From positions 2,170,001 to 2,234,000 of the forward strand of contig CM065653.1 in the NCBI GenBank assembly GCA_033220425.1: a DNA stretch of 64,000 nucleotides. Reading direction: 5' to 3'. Position numbers and translations under genes: made by a program. Shown in pieces: positions 23,801 through 34,786 of the stretch. The notes under the pieces were generated by a model that was not told the DNA's origin, did no database searches, and saw nothing but the letters and a program-made list of their open reading frames with translations. The stretch comes from Lepraria neglecta (taxonomy: Eukaryota; Ascomycota; Lecanoromycetes; Lecanorales; Stereocaulaceae). How positions within the stretch are numbered: position 1 is the stretch's first letter; the number at the start of each line of letters is the position of its first letter.

Positions 23801-24327
23801 CAGGCCATCCAGCTTTAACAGTCAACGGCAAGCCCATCTCCCTTGGTTCCTCACTCCTCATCGTCGCAACCCAAACAACCGCCTTTCCATCCCCCAATCT
23901 TACCGCTGGACGATCTCACATCTCCTTCGCCGTCCAAATCCTCACAATTGCATCCAACGAACTCCTTCTAGTCGGCACAACCCTGACACCCGGACGCTCT
24001 CCCGTTACCGCCAACGGCACACCCATCTCCTTGGGCTCCTCAGTCCTAGTTCTCGGCACGCGGACAACGAGCATCACCTTGCCTACTGCGTTCAGTAGTG
24101 CCGATCCTGGTGGTGGAGGTGATATTGGTACTTTTATTCTGTCGGATCTGAGCGACATAGGCGGAGGGACTGTGGTTGCGTCGACACAAACAGCCGGGAA
24201 TAATGGTACGGTGAACGGAAACAACGGCTCCGTGGCGTTCACGGATGGTGCGGAGAAAAGAGTTCTACCGCTGAAGAGACAGATGGCTTGGATTTGCGCT
24301 GTTGCGATTTTCATGGTTTGGAGTTAA
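20822..24327 (+). pseudogene. Repeat-containing surface protein, paralog A, broken
   Basis: Several coding stretches follow one another. About 20840-21109 holds IPLAGDALPLFANISALAPS and IVNPWTYTVNNSTLIGP. About 21210-21431 holds TWYLPNGQLTGGVIRSAVP. From about 21456 comes QMLYWPAPEPN, then DGY just before an intron (21783-21841, donor GTGAGT, acceptor TTTCAG). After it 21842-23180 is Pro/Ser/Ala-rich, and 23188-24327 has four units of about 55 residues with the pattern PGxPxxTVxGxPISLGSSxLVVGT. The tail is hydrophobic (MAWICAVAIFMVWS), suggesting a GPI or membrane anchor. Two in-frame stops (near 22594 and 22719) and a frame change near 23150 break it, besides the solo LTR. Intact relatives look like large extracellular or cell-wall proteins of unknown function. 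Paralog B lies at 44699-47219. Confidence 0.6.
21631..21773. repeat. Solo LTR of a related copia family
   Basis: 143 bases running from TGTTGCAATG to GGATTGCAACA, the same termini as the copia LTRs at 15269-19005 but shorter and divergent inside. It is flanked by a perfect 5-base target duplication ATATA (21626-21630 and 21774-21778). It contains a GC-rich hairpin (GGGGGCCCCCAGGGCCCC) at about 21673. No internal element sequence remains, so it is a solo LTR. It sits in paralog A nine bases ahead of an intron donor. Confidence 0.8.
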
Positions 24328-25551
24328 GGGCTTGACGATTTTGTTATGCCATGTATAGATGATGATGACCATAGAAATAGACGGCTACAGTAGTGGAGTC
24401 CACGGCCTTGGGAGGAAAGAAACGGGATAATTGAAAACATGTGGGGATCAACCCTTCGCCCATGGGTGAAGGGCATGTTGTAATGGCGAAGTGTGGAAGA
24501 GAGCGTTGATGTAGTGAGCTAAGAGACGACCATCGTTGTACACAAAGCTTCGCTGCACATGGAAAAGATGAGATTAGTACGAACTGAATTTCACCTCAGA
24601 TCTGGTGCACCACTCTTTTGCAGCCAATACTCTCAGCAGGCAGTGCGAGCCCCAACTAGACCTGAAAAGAGACCATTTGTGTCTTTAAGCACAAGGACTC
24701 CTCCGACCAATTCGGCATGATACCTAGCAACTAAGCAAGCAAATGACCTTAACACATCCAAATGAAAGCCCGTCTTCCAGCTTCAATCCCATAGTCACCA
24801 AGAGAAGGAGTCACCTTTATTGTCGACCAAGACCATACTATTGCGTCTGCAGGGATGCTCACCAGTGCCGTTCACATTGGTCTCGACGAAAACATTGCCC
24901 AACTTCCCAAAACGGAAATAAGTAAGCAAAGCTATTCTCGTATGTAATTAACGCCAAGCCACTAAACCTCCCGCAAACCATTATATTATAGCCTATTTGC
25001 GCAAGGCGTCCGACAGCGAACATTTTGAAACCTGGAACTGGGTTAGTGCGTCATCGTCGTTGTGCGATGATGACCTTCGTAGGGCTGGCGGGTGGTGTTG
25101 AGGAGTGAGAGAGAGAGACAGAGGGAGGCAGCTTGGGAGAGTATGAGAGTTGGAGGGGGGTTTTTTTCTACTCTTATTTTAGGTGTTTGTTAAGTCCTTC
25201 AAGGTCATGAAAACAGTCTGGTATTTTCTACGACGCTAGTTTTAGTTGAGCGGTTTTGGGAGTTGAGCTGATAGGGATCATGGACCGGCTTGCCGGTCAT
25301 CTGAGCGCTCATAAATCTCAATCTGTGAAATGCTGCATTGAGAAAACAGCTTTGACTAAACGTTTTCAGCCCTGAAATTAGAGAGATTTGAAAATGATGT
25401 TGAATTCCTGTTCCTCAAATATGTCCGAAGACCTGGATGTGTGCCCTATATGAGTTAACGCTGATCCAGCGCTATGCAGTCTATGTGTATATGTTGTCGT
25501 AAATGTCGTTACTTGCGCTATCAATCTTACAATTTGCCTAACTTTCTAAGC
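24328..25551. other. Intergenic, purine-rich patch
   Basis: No gene recognised. A GA-rich low-complexity run lies at about 25085-25160. A weak LTR-like start (TGTTGTAATGGC) at 24476 has no matching end. Confidence 0.45.
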
Positions 25552-27472
25552 TCAGTCATCGTTGGCACTGCCGACACCATTGGCTGGGTCTGGTGCTTTA
25601 TGCGGTTCATGTGGTTCGTCCCAGTACACTGAGTTTGCAAGTCAGCTTTCTTCACTTCACTAATGAATGGATAGAGTAGTAACTTACCATGAGGGCGGAT
25701 GAACCAGCTCAAGCCGAATGCGACGCCGAACGTCGCTGCCAAGCATACAAACACCGTTTGCGAAAACCTCCCGACAGTCGATGCATATACAAGGTTGAAA
25801 ATAGTGGGCGCTATAACTCGCGCCGCGGCATGCAGCAAGCCCATAGCACCTAAGACCTGTCCCGTTCGATCAGGCGGGACGTGCTTCGTCAACGCAGCTT
25901 GCAACGTCGGTGAGCCCATGCCACCAACAGCTGCAGCAGCACCGCAGAGTGTGAACAGAGGGCCTGTTCGCACAATCGTATATCCGACGTATCCTAGCAT
26001 ATCGAAAAGTATCGCTGTGCGGATGATGCCGAGGTCGATGTTATCAGAGCCTGAGTTTTGCTTCACGGCTTTACTCCGTGGTCCGCGTAGAATGCGAGTG
26101 ATTATGGGTAATAGTATGAGAAGCGTGATGACGCGACAGGTGTTGACCACGGATACGAAGACGCTTGTTTGGAAAGTATTCCAGCCAAACACATATTCAG
26201 AATAGAGCAGGATGACAGTCATAGAGCCCATGGCTACGCCGAACATGGCCGTGTCGACTGAGGCGATCAGAACTAGGTTGCGCCGCACGGCGGGGTTGGT
26301 GGCTTCGCCTGTCGGCCAAAGTATGGCGAGCGGAGCAAGGAGATTGCCGCCTTTGAGTATCTTGACGAACCAGGAGGGCCAGGTTTGCGTGGCTTGTTCG
26401 TCATGGCCGACGAAGTCTTTCTTCTGACGAGCCTGAAGTTGGCGTTCTTTGGTGAGGGATTCAGGAACCACAAGGAGGAGGAATAGTAAGAACGCAGTAT
26501 GTAGAGCAAGTGCGATATAGAACACTGTTAGTATTTTGCCCGTTCTTTCGACTATGTAGCCCGCAAGAATAGGACCAACAGCAATACCTGCGAATAGCGC
26601 ACCGTGGTAGTAACCGAAGGCGACATTTCGCCTCTCGGGAGCTGTGCAATCACTGGCATAAGCGTAGCTGAGGGCCATTCCAGCGATGAAGGACCCGCCC
26701 AGGCCATCGAACATGAAGCCAGCGAGAATCCAGTTGACAGACAGCATGTCGGGGTATGTTGCTACACAAATGACAACGAGTTCATTGATGAGTATACCCA
26801 AGGTTGTGAAACAGACCATACGCAGGCGACCGTACCGATCTGAGAGAGCGCCAAGTTTGGGGCTGACCATAGCGGACAGTATGCCTGATATGAGGGTGCC
26901 ATAGAGTGTGAATTTCGAGACAAGTGATTGTACCTCTGGAATTCGGCATTGTTTGTTTTCGTCGCCCAGCATGATAGGCATTACGTGGAAGGTCGGGTCG
27001 TGCAGTGATCTGTCTGTAAAGTACTCTCTACAGATGAGGTCCATGATGAGATTTAGTCTTGGAACGATGGTGCCGCCGAAGGCCATTGTGAAGAGTGCGA
27101 AAGGAGGGAGGAGCCAGAAGACCTAGGAAGTCAATTGTTTAGTAAGATGCCGGCGTGCGAACCGAAGTATCTCACAGATGGCATGTTCCACCAAGGTCGC
27201 CCTTCAAAGTCCCTTTCTCCATCCCAAGTAGGGGGCACCCTTCCATTGCTTTCACCATGCTCGGTATGCCCATCAATCTCATCCTCTTGATCGCCGTCGC
27301 GTCGAAGCAATGGCGTATCTTCCTGATTTGTATCTCTCCGAGAACCAAATCGCCCGAAGGCAGCCTCCAATGCCTCTTGCCCTTTGTGTGACGATCGTTG
27401 TCGTGAGCGTGAGTCCAGTCGCTCGAGGGCGTCAACGTCAGCGTCTGCTTCGAATGCTTGATCGTTCTCCAT
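25552..27472 (-). CDS. MFS transporter
   Basis: Three exons, 27472-27176, 27122-25688 and 25628-25552, with introns of 53 and 59 bases (donors GTGAGA and GTAAGT), give 602 residues. The N-terminal 100 residues are acidic and cytosolic (DTPLLRRDGDQEDEID), then VFWLLPPFALFTMAFGG begins TM1. MFS motif A is LGALSDRYGRLRM between TM2 and TM3. About 12 membrane helices follow, with a long central loop (about residues 320-360) and a short tail after SWFIRPH. Using the last intron changes the tail from a 55-residue readthrough to VYWDEPHEPHKAPDPANG, ending in NDD. It is a proton-coupled facilitator of unknown substrate, similar to fungal drug:H+ antiporter-like members. The ATG at 27472 was chosen because an in-frame stop lies just upstream; an extra upstream exon cannot be excluded. 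Confidence 0.85.
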
Positions 27473-29245
27473 GTCCAAGGTATCGAGCTATGGCTTGAGC
27501 TAGTAGAAGTGGCCTTTTCAGCTTGTCGATTGCTGGTTGCCCAAGAGATTCGGAGACCGAAGGATTGTTGTACGGCGCCTAATGCCGTCAGGGCCAGTAG
27601 TTTTCAGAGACGAAAGTGGTTGACATTGTCATCCTGCATCAAGGCAGTCTCGGCGGATGGTGCGACAAAGGAAATGGACGACGACAGCTTGGTAAAGCAT
27701 GCTGAATGCTCCGTTCAACGTCGTAACTTGCTTATCAATCGCGATCTAAATCAAGATCAAGGACGTCACCTTCGGATCTCGGAGAAAGAGAACACCGTTG
27801 ACAAATCAGCCACGAAGAAAAACGTGGAATGGTACTTTGCTAAGGCATAGAGCCACGAATATTGCGCTGACAGCTTAGCTTTCTACTGTAAACTTGTTGA
27901 GAGTACCGATAATTATCATGTTATCCGCAAGTGTCTTTGGTAAAAATAATTGTCTGTAGATTTACTGAAGTGCGAAGGTGTAAAAGTAACGTTCTTGCGG
28001 GCGGGCCAGCACCCGGAAATTGGCGGGCCGTTTTTCTTAGACCTGCGAGTCAGCCTAGGCTCCTTAAAGTTAGGACGTGATCATATTCGTATCAGGTCAT
28101 CCATACCTTGACCTTTGATATTTATTCTTTGGCCAGATTGAGTTCCTAAATTAAAATGTCAATTGGGTTTCATGCACGATGACTTATGATGTCAGAAACC
28201 GAGCAAGTCCGATACTAGCTGAAGTACCATAATTGAGGCTGCGTGGCTGACAGCTTATTCTCCGAAACTCAGATGGATGCTACTTCAGGATGGGCGTAGA
28301 ATTAACCTCTTTGCCTCGACCAAGCCTTGACAATATCAAAAAATTGCATGATGAGATGTAAACCTGAGGACTACTGACGTAAGCTATATCAGCCCGCGTA
28401 GTGCTGCACCGATTTAATGCAATCCCAGACTCAGATGTCCGCATTATGTTCAGTGAAACTGTCGTGGAAGAGCTTGTGAACCCGCGAACACGGAGAGGTC
28501 TATTCTTCTCTCCAAATGCCGCTATTTTCATGCAGCCGTTGCGTGGACATCTCCCCTGAATACCTCTCTATCAATTTGTGCTCTCTCAAAGCTGTTTTAG
28601 GCTCATCATGGTATCTTGTGAAGGCGAAGATTGTGTGACTATTATTGACGATATTTTTGACTCAATTGACGGCTTCTTGGCTCATTTTTAGCATCCCAAT
28701 GTCTCAAGCCTGAGAACCTAGGTTAGAATGCCTGGGACGATTGTAGCCGCAGTGATCACAGTTACCTTTTCCCGCAACTTGCCTATTGACTTCTGTTGAT
28801 AGTCGGCTTGGCTCAAATTGTATAGCGAGACATTCTATTTTTGTATCTATGGTGTCACTCAAGAGACCGCTCTGCATTTTTCCCACAACGTGGCAAAGTT
28901 TCGCACAGCTGCATACCGGAATTAAACTGTCAGGCTATCTAGATGTGTCACCACGCATATATTAGTTCTTTTTTATTATCTGCACCTTTCACTGATGCTT
29001 GAAACTGAATATTCTGATGCAGGCGGTCAACAGAATTCCGGAATGTTCCCAGAAGATGGGTGTGTCTCGGCAATATGTCTTATGCGGTCGGGGCTCTGAG
29101 TATTATTGCTTGTTGCTTTCAAGACAGTGCAAGAAGTTGTTGTTCTCTTTTAAGCAAAAGCGCGCCTAGAGACAATCACTGCTTATATATGTAATGAGTG
29201 CATCTCACCTATCAACCAACACAGTCAAAAGGCACTTCCATCACA
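27473..29245. other. Intergenic, nothing recognised
   Basis: Only shadow frames of up to 130 codons, none with a domain. The plus-strand frame at 27458-27850 overlaps the MFS promoter and has no support. Confidence 0.45.
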
Positions 29246-29991
29246 ATGCCCAGAATGGAGAAGCTCACGGACGCAGACAGATGGTTCATTTGCAGACATT
29301 GTGAGATCTACCCTTATATCAGCCAAAGACAACTAGCTTATGAGTTCCCAACATTTTTCAAATCTAAGTGGGCTGTATGTTGACGATAAACAGCAATGTC
29401 CAACGTGAGCCTAACGTTAGTCAAATTCAAAAACCCCCTAAACTAAGCATGTTGAAGCTAACATAACTACTAGACTCATCGGTAGACTATTGAGGGAGCA
29501 CGCACAATATCCCATAAGCGCGAGAATCTGTCGCCTAGGACTCGGCCGCCGCACAAGAGCCAGAAGCTGTGACGCTTGGTCGCCAACCATCGCCGGTAGC
29601 GACGACGAGTCTACTACCAGCTCGCAACCAGCCGCGAGAAGGAGCAATCCAAGGAGAGGAGTCACAAACTCGGCGCAATCCCCACCAGCACCAGCCATCG
29701 CCAATCGATTGCGTCCCTGTGATTACGGAAGCTGGTTACACACAGGACCTCACTGGAACTGAGCCTGGAGTCAAGAAGGAGGAAGAGGACATGGAAATTG
29801 ACATGTATTTCACTGTAGCTGAGCCTAGAGTCAAGGAGGAGGAGAAGGAGGAGGAGCAGGACATAGACATAGTCTTACTAGAGATGAGCCGGAGATCAAG
29901 GACGAGGATGGGGACGGAATCTATTAATGTCAAACACCAGCATGCTCAACGCAGCACAAAGTTCAATCATCGCAAAATAAACCTGAATTAA
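29246..29991 (+). pseudogene. Remnant of an HTH-domain gene
   Basis: From an ATG at 29246 the peptide MPRMEKLTDADRWFICRHCE is followed by ISQRQLAYEFPTFFKSKW and a GTATGT that could be an intron donor. Downstream, frames that do not join cleanly read TTRLIGRLLREHAQY and ISHKRENLSPRTRPPHKSQK, then a Glu/Lys/Asp-rich tail to 29991. The order fits a helix-turn-helix of the kind at the front of CENP-B-like or Psq-like proteins, followed by an acidic tail. Frame changes between the parts suggest decay. Function is not assigned, and a transposase origin is possible. Confidence 0.35.
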
Positions 29992-30067
29992 TATTCCAAA
30001 TTATATTGCTCAAGAATTTCAAATCGCAGTCATTAAACCAAATTTCATAGCCGTCGACCCAGATTCC

Positions 30068-30949
30068 TCAAGAAACCCTGCCGTCCAAAAACCGCAGAAT
30101 CTCCCCCGCGATCTCCCCCACCTTCGTCTCCAGCGCAAAATGCCCTGTATCAACAAACTTCACCACCGCACCCGGCAAGTCTCTTTTGAATGCCTCAGCA
30201 CCAGCAGGCACAAACGCGGGATCACCTTTCCCCCATATCGCCAAAAGCGGTACCTGGCTCTTACGAAGGTATTCCTGGAACTCCGGATATAGAGCCACAT
30301 TAGTCCGATAGTCGTACAGCAGATCCAGCTGTATTTCCTGCTCCTCAGGACTTTGGAGGTTTTGGAGAAAGTCGTATGTGTATGCTGCTGGGTTGATTAG
30401 AGGGAGTTCGGTGGAGGGGACGCCAGCTGTGTATTGAAACTTCGTAGTTGCAAGCGTCAAGATATTCTGGCGGAGAATCTCGCGCTTCGCTGGCGAGTTT
30501 TTGGACGCCCATAACGCCTCCATTGGGTCCCAGAATGGATGTCCTAGGCCTTCGATATAAGCGTTGCCGTTTTGAGAGATCATCGCTTTGATGGGTTGAG
30601 GGTCCGACAGCGCGAGACGAAGCGCGATGGGGGCGCCGTAGTCGAATATGTATACGGCATAGGATGCAATATTCAATTCTCCGAGAAATTGGCCAACGGT
30701 GTTGGCGAGATTCTCGAATGTGAAGACATAGGAGGAGGGGACGGTTGTGAGACCGAAGCCAGGGAGATCGGGGGCGATGATGTGGTATATGTGTGATAAG
30801 AGAGGAATGAGGTTGCGGTATTGGTTTGAGGATGAGGGGAAGCCATGGAGGAGGAGTAGAGTGGGAAGGTTGGGTGCGCCGGCGGAGATGTAGGCGATGG
30901 TGACGTTGTTGGGGAGGGAGATGGTGTTGTAGGTTGATGGGTTGGACAT
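30068..30949 (-). CDS. Alpha/beta hydrolase, epoxide hydrolase/dehalogenase-like
   Basis: A single exon of 293 residues starting MSNPSTYNTI. The oxyanion-hole motif HGFPSS is at about residue 35-40. The nucleophile elbow reads VYIFDYGAP, placing Asp103 where Ser stands in esterases, which is typical of haloalkane dehalogenases and epoxide hydrolases. The likely acid is Asp243 (WGKGDPAF) and the base His270 (DTGHFALE). Between them lies a helical cap with IEGLGHPFWDPMEALW. It should hydrolyse a small hydrophobic substrate through an aspartyl-ester intermediate in the cytosol. An upstream ATG at 31035 followed by a GTGAGT donor could add a short alternative N-terminus; I kept the ATG at 30949, which begins the beta-strand core at the usual distance. 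Confidence 0.85.
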   Translation of the reverse strand: MSNPSTYNTISLPNNVTIAYISAGAPNLPTLLLLHGFPSSSNQYRNLIPLLSHIYHIIAPDLPGFGLTTVPSSYVFTFENLANTVGQFLGELNIASYAVYIFDYGAPIALRLALSDPQPIKAMISQNGNAYIEGLGHPFWDPMEALWASKNSPAKREILRQNILTLATTKFQYTAGVPSTELPLINPAAYTYDFLQNLQSPEEQEIQLDLLYDYRTNVALYPEFQEYLRKSQVPLLAIWGKGDPAFVPAGAEAFKRDLPGAVVKFVDTGHFALETKVGEIAGEILRFLDGRVS

Positions 30950-31597
30950 TGTGATGGTGTGATTGGAAGCTGTTGTCTGAATTTAAGAAGCGTCTTCTGT
31001 AGTGTGTACTCACGATCTTGAAAAGAAAAGGCCATGGCAGACTTGAAGTATCATGAGTCATTGCATTAGATGTAGAATGTTTCCAAATCATTGGTCAGAT
31101 GCAATCAAGTGTGTCACCTCACAGATCTTACCCCGCAGAAATGAGAACCTGCTACAGGTCAGGATTTTTTGGCTAGAACCGAAGTGATGGATTAGTAAAC
31201 CAAATAGGAAAGCGCTGCATTGAGTTTCGCGCAGTGTCAGCGGGCTCAGTAATCCTTACGATTAATAAGATCTCTTATTAATCAGCCACATCCTCGAATC
31301 GAGACGCATTAACCTCAATCTCACGAGCAATCCGAGGTATACTGGTTCCGGTACCTAACTTAAGCATGACGGATTTGGCTGTTCTGCTTAGGGTTGACGT
31401 TCAGAGTTAGCATACATGGGCATGTATGATGCCCACCACGTCAAGAACATGCTTCGGTTTGAAAGAAAAGATGAGTCTCATTCGCCTAGCATTGACGACC
31501 TTTTCGTGGGAAGAGAACGACAATGACCAACTTCCTCACCTCGAGTGCGTAACAAAAACGACTTTCTAGAACTTAAAACAACACCACACCGGCACTA
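30950..31597. other. Intergenic between hydrolase and Fot1-like element
   Basis: No gene recognised apart from the possible upstream exon of the hydrolase at about 31014-31035. It ends at the TA target site of the transposon (31596-31597). Confidence 0.5.
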
Positions 31598-31653
31598 GAA
31601 GGGTTCACCCCCATTTGGGCCAAACCCCCACATGGGCCACCCTATAGGGCTGA
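31598..31653 (+). repeat. Left terminal inverted repeat of the Fot1-like element
   Basis: Begins GAAGGGTTCACCCCCATTTG and ends CCCTATAGGGCTGA. It pairs with 34107-34162 with only a few mismatches. Confidence 0.9.
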
Positions 31654-33162
31654 ACTGCATATATACTACAAGGTCGATTTCATTGTATATTCTGACTTAT
31701 TTGCCTCTAAAAAGCCTTCTAGCTACTGAGCAGCCTTACGAGGCTTTCTAACGCGTAGCTCTCTTCCTATTGGTTAATTCTAAAGCTCCCCGGAGCTCTC
31801 CTGCCCTTGTCTCCACCGACCCTACTGTAGTTCCTAGGTAGTCACCCTTACCGGCAATATTATTTTTCTGCGATGTCTCGGCGGAGAGGAAATAAGGCGG
31901 AGGAAGCTTAATGGCGGTGAAAGATCAGTAGCTTAGGCTGGGGTACGTCTTCTTGCAGTAGCTGGTGGACGCGGTAGGGCGAAGATATTTGGTCCTAGAG
32001 CTCGTAGTCTCTTCTCTTCCTCATTCCACTCCTTTAGCGCCTTCTAAGCTAGCTTCTCCTTGAATACCGCCGCGGTATCTTTCTTCCGCTGGTCAATGAC
32101 CTCTTAATTCATAACCCTGGCATTACCCCAGTTCCCTTTGGTACGGTTAGCCTTTCTTTCCCTCCTCTTATTTAACGCCAGAAGCTTATTAGTTGTAGCT
32201 TTACTCACTTTTTTAAGTACTTCTACTGGCTTAATCCCCTCCGCCTTTGCTTGGTGTAGTAGCTGTCGGACCTGTAATGTATTGGACGGTGTCATTACTA
32301 CTCGTATTTTACCGTCCTTGCCAATATAGCTGACTACTGCTTCAGGGGGCGTAGTAGGGTCGATAGTAACGTTATATTGCTCGTACGCTTCTGGTGTTTC
32401 TGGTGGAGGGAAGTGCTTAAGTACTATTTGTGGATCGAATGGTGAGAGCCCTGTTACTGCCCAAGCTTTTTGGATATTTGTTAGTGTAATAGCGTCTTAC
32501 TTTACTAGGCGGTATAACTCCAAAAAGTCAATCTTGTCGATAGAATAGTAAGCACCGAATCGAGTTACTTACTGGACATGATTCTTGTAGGCTATCGATA
32601 ATAGGGCAAATATACCGATATCTAATGGTTATAATAGATGAGTGGTATGAGGAGGTAGATAAATAACGATGATTTTGCGGGTAATATAGTACTCAATCGC
32701 AGTAGTTAAGATATAAGTATGCCTATCAACGCAAAGGAGGCGGTACTCGCCTTTTTAATAGTAGCTATCTCTTGATTAAAACACTGCTTGATCTACTAAA
32801 GATAGATCTCGTTCTCGGTCCACCTTTTCTTACTAGTCGAGATATAAGCCTTAGGGAAAGCCTTGTTCTAAGCCTTTTGCTGTAGGATCGCTTTAAATAT
32901 CACCTAAGACCGTAGAATATTGCCAGTTATAGAAATGCACTCTATTAGAGATGCCCACTGCCGATTACTATACTACGTTATATACTGTTTTCTATCGCTA
33001 GCGGAGACTATTACTCGAAGCTTAGCAATAACGCCTTGCATAACACCTTTTTCATCTATATTCTATATATCTTTATCTTGGATATTAAATTCTGTCCGAA
33101 TGCGTTAGAAAAGCTCGAATCAATCAGCGAGAATAGCAGGATCCTGCGCTAAAGCATATTCC

Positions 33163-33589
33163 CAACGCTCTTGATAGTCGACCGACTATTTAAGGGCTTG
33201 GCGGTTTGAACCGACTAGTCGGCCTTTTTTCCCTTCGTAGTCGGTCCAGTTTGGATCCTTAGTGGTCCAGTTTAAACCGTCTAACTTATCAACTGGACCG
33301 TTTAAACCGTTGAAACTGTTGGTTTTGCGGAGGTGTAGCAAATTCTAAATTAGGTTAAGCGCATTGCCCATATAAGTTAGCGTATTACTATATACAGCTA
33401 GTAGTGCTATGCGGCTCCTTTTCAGTACCTCCGCACTTAAAATACTCAAACCGTCTAAAACTATTAGTGACTACTGGTTTTAATGGTTGCAACCGTCTAA
33501 CTTTCAAACTGGACTACGAACCGCTTAAAAGCTGGTAGTCGGTCCAGTTTGCCTTCCAAACTGGACGGTTTGGACCATCAAGAGCGTTG
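33163..33589. mobile_element. hAT-type MITE nested in the Fot1-like element
   Basis: 427 bases with inverted ends CAACGCTCTTGATAGTC (left) and, read leftward from the right, CAACGCTCTTGATGGTC, one mismatch in 17. A perfect 8-base duplication CATATTCC flanks it (33155-33162 and 33590-33597), the length typical of hAT elements. There is no transposase frame. The interior repeats the motif GGTCCAGTTT with variants AAACCG and its complement near both ends, like the subterminal binding motifs of hAT elements. It interrupts the transposase reading frame and so arrived after the host element. Confidence 0.82.
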
Positions 33590-34106
33590 CATATTCCTTG
33601 TCTAATGGAGGTATATATATAGTCCTGATTTACGGGTGGCGCTTTATGAATTTCTGGGGCCAATTGATTCCGAGCTTCTCAGTAATATCCTTCTTCTTTA
33701 AGAGCTCTTCTGCTATTTAACGAGTCTGCTCTACTCGTGGCGGCCAACCCCAAGCTTGTAGGCATACTATCTAATTTGCTAATACTATCTCTTCTTCAGG
33801 GCTAAGCCTTTGCTGCCGTGTATGCAGCTCTAACCCAGGTAGCGTACCATTGATTCGGTGCTGTAGAGTCGTCCTAGGAACACCGTGCTTCTCAGCAGCC
33901 TTGCGTTGGGAGAGGGCTCCTTTTACCTCCTTCCAACGCTTAAAAGTAAGCTCGACACGCTCTTCTGGGGACAGATCTAACGGTTCGGGGGGTTCTAGGG
34001 GTGTAGTAGCCCTTATAGGCATGGTGGGAGTAGATAGGAGTACTTTTAGTGGATATATTTCGTAGATAAGTCGATATTTGCAAGGAAAAAATTCGATGTG
34101 TAGGAC

Positions 34107-34162
34107 TCAGCCCTATAGGGTGGCCCAAATGGGGGTTTGGCCCAAACGGGGGTGAACCCTTC
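34107..34162 (-). repeat. Right terminal inverted repeat of the Fot1-like element
   Basis: Read leftward it begins GAAGGGTTCACCCCCGTTTG and ends CCCTATAGGGCTGA, mirroring the left end. Confidence 0.9.
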
Positions 34163-34168
34163 TACCCT

Positions 34169-34786
34169 TTACCAACACTTAAGCTCCTGAATCGCCTCCT
34201 CACCCTCCTCGCAGGTCACGGGACAGCCAGCGGCAGGTCCATACCCTCCCACAGGCGGGCAGAACATTTCCTCATCCTCACACGTCTCATCATTATGCTC
34301 AAAATCCCCATCAGCGTCCTTAATACATTCATGATACGTAACACAGTCGCCCGGATCGGCAAAGATACGCACAGTTCTTCCTAGCCTTGTCGCCAGTGTT
34401 GGCGAGGGTGGCCTGCTTGCCCTTTTTCACGTCGCGGGTAGAGCTAATCGTCGCGGGCTCCTGCGCTTCATAGCACTCGGACTTGGGATCGATTGCCTAG
34501 GGATGGTTGCACGTAATCAAATCCGGATCATAGACGGTGCCGGAGCCATAATCGAAATCGAACCGGTTGAGTTATCCTTCTCGAAATGGACGCAGCGGAA
34601 AGATTTCGTGCAATCGTCGGGGTTCAGATAGAAACCTTCTTCTGTGCAGTCGGACGCAGCGGCGGTGAGGGTGTTGGATGGTTTGAAGGATACTCCGATA
34701 GTGAGATGGATGTTGTTGGAAGGGTTGGTAGGCGATGGGGCGGCGAAAGCAATTAGGGAGAGAATTATGGATGAGATTCGAAGCAT
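34169..34786 (-). pseudogene. Secreted chitin-binding (type 2) domain protein, frame broken
   Basis: The ATG at 34786 opens a signal peptide (MLRISSIILSLIAFAAPSPT). A first Cys-rich module follows, CTEEGFYLNPDDCTKSFRC, the spacing of peritrophin-type chitin-binding domains. Its second half (GSGTVYDPDLITCNHP) lies in another frame. A second module, ADPGDCVTYHECIKDADGDF to GCPVTC, occupies 34372-34169 in yet another phase. No GT-AG introns join these, so the gene looks broken by frame changes and at least one stop. An intact version would be a secreted chitin-binding protein acting at the cell wall. The Fot1-like element begins seven bases beyond the last stop codon, so the original 3' end may have been displaced. 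Confidence 0.5.

Larger units (their letters stand above)
31598..34162 (-). mobile_element. Fot1-like (Tc1/mariner, pogo group) DNA transposon, decayed
   Basis: The element is bounded by inverted repeats of about 56 bases that begin GAAGGGTTCACCCCC (31598-31653 and 34107-34162) and is flanked by TA on each side (31596-31597, 34163-34164), the Tc1/mariner target duplication. The transposase is on the minus strand. Its N-terminus (34022-33771) carries a helix-turn-helix with ALSQRKAAEKHGVPRTTLQH. The middle reads IRTIYIPPLDKE, QDPAILA and NIDEKGV, matching pogo/Fot1 DDE transposases. The C-terminal end (32295-32104) has TPSNTLQVRQLLHQAKAEG. Many in-frame stops and a nested insertion at 33163-33589 make it inactive. 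Most stops are TAG or TAA, which fits transition-type decay. Confidence 0.85.

Noticed and set aside
24476-24620. Possible further LTR starting TGTTGTAATGGC with GCTAAGAGA about 40 bases on
   Set aside because: The first bases resemble the copia LTR, but no matching TTGCAACA end or target duplication follows, so chance or very old decay cannot be told apart.
25699-26205. 168-codon plus-strand frame
   Set aside because: Antisense shadow of the MFS transporter.
30345-31091. 248-codon minus-strand frame rich in His and Arg
   Set aside because: Out-of-phase shadow of the alpha/beta hydrolase, whose frame carries all catalytic motifs.
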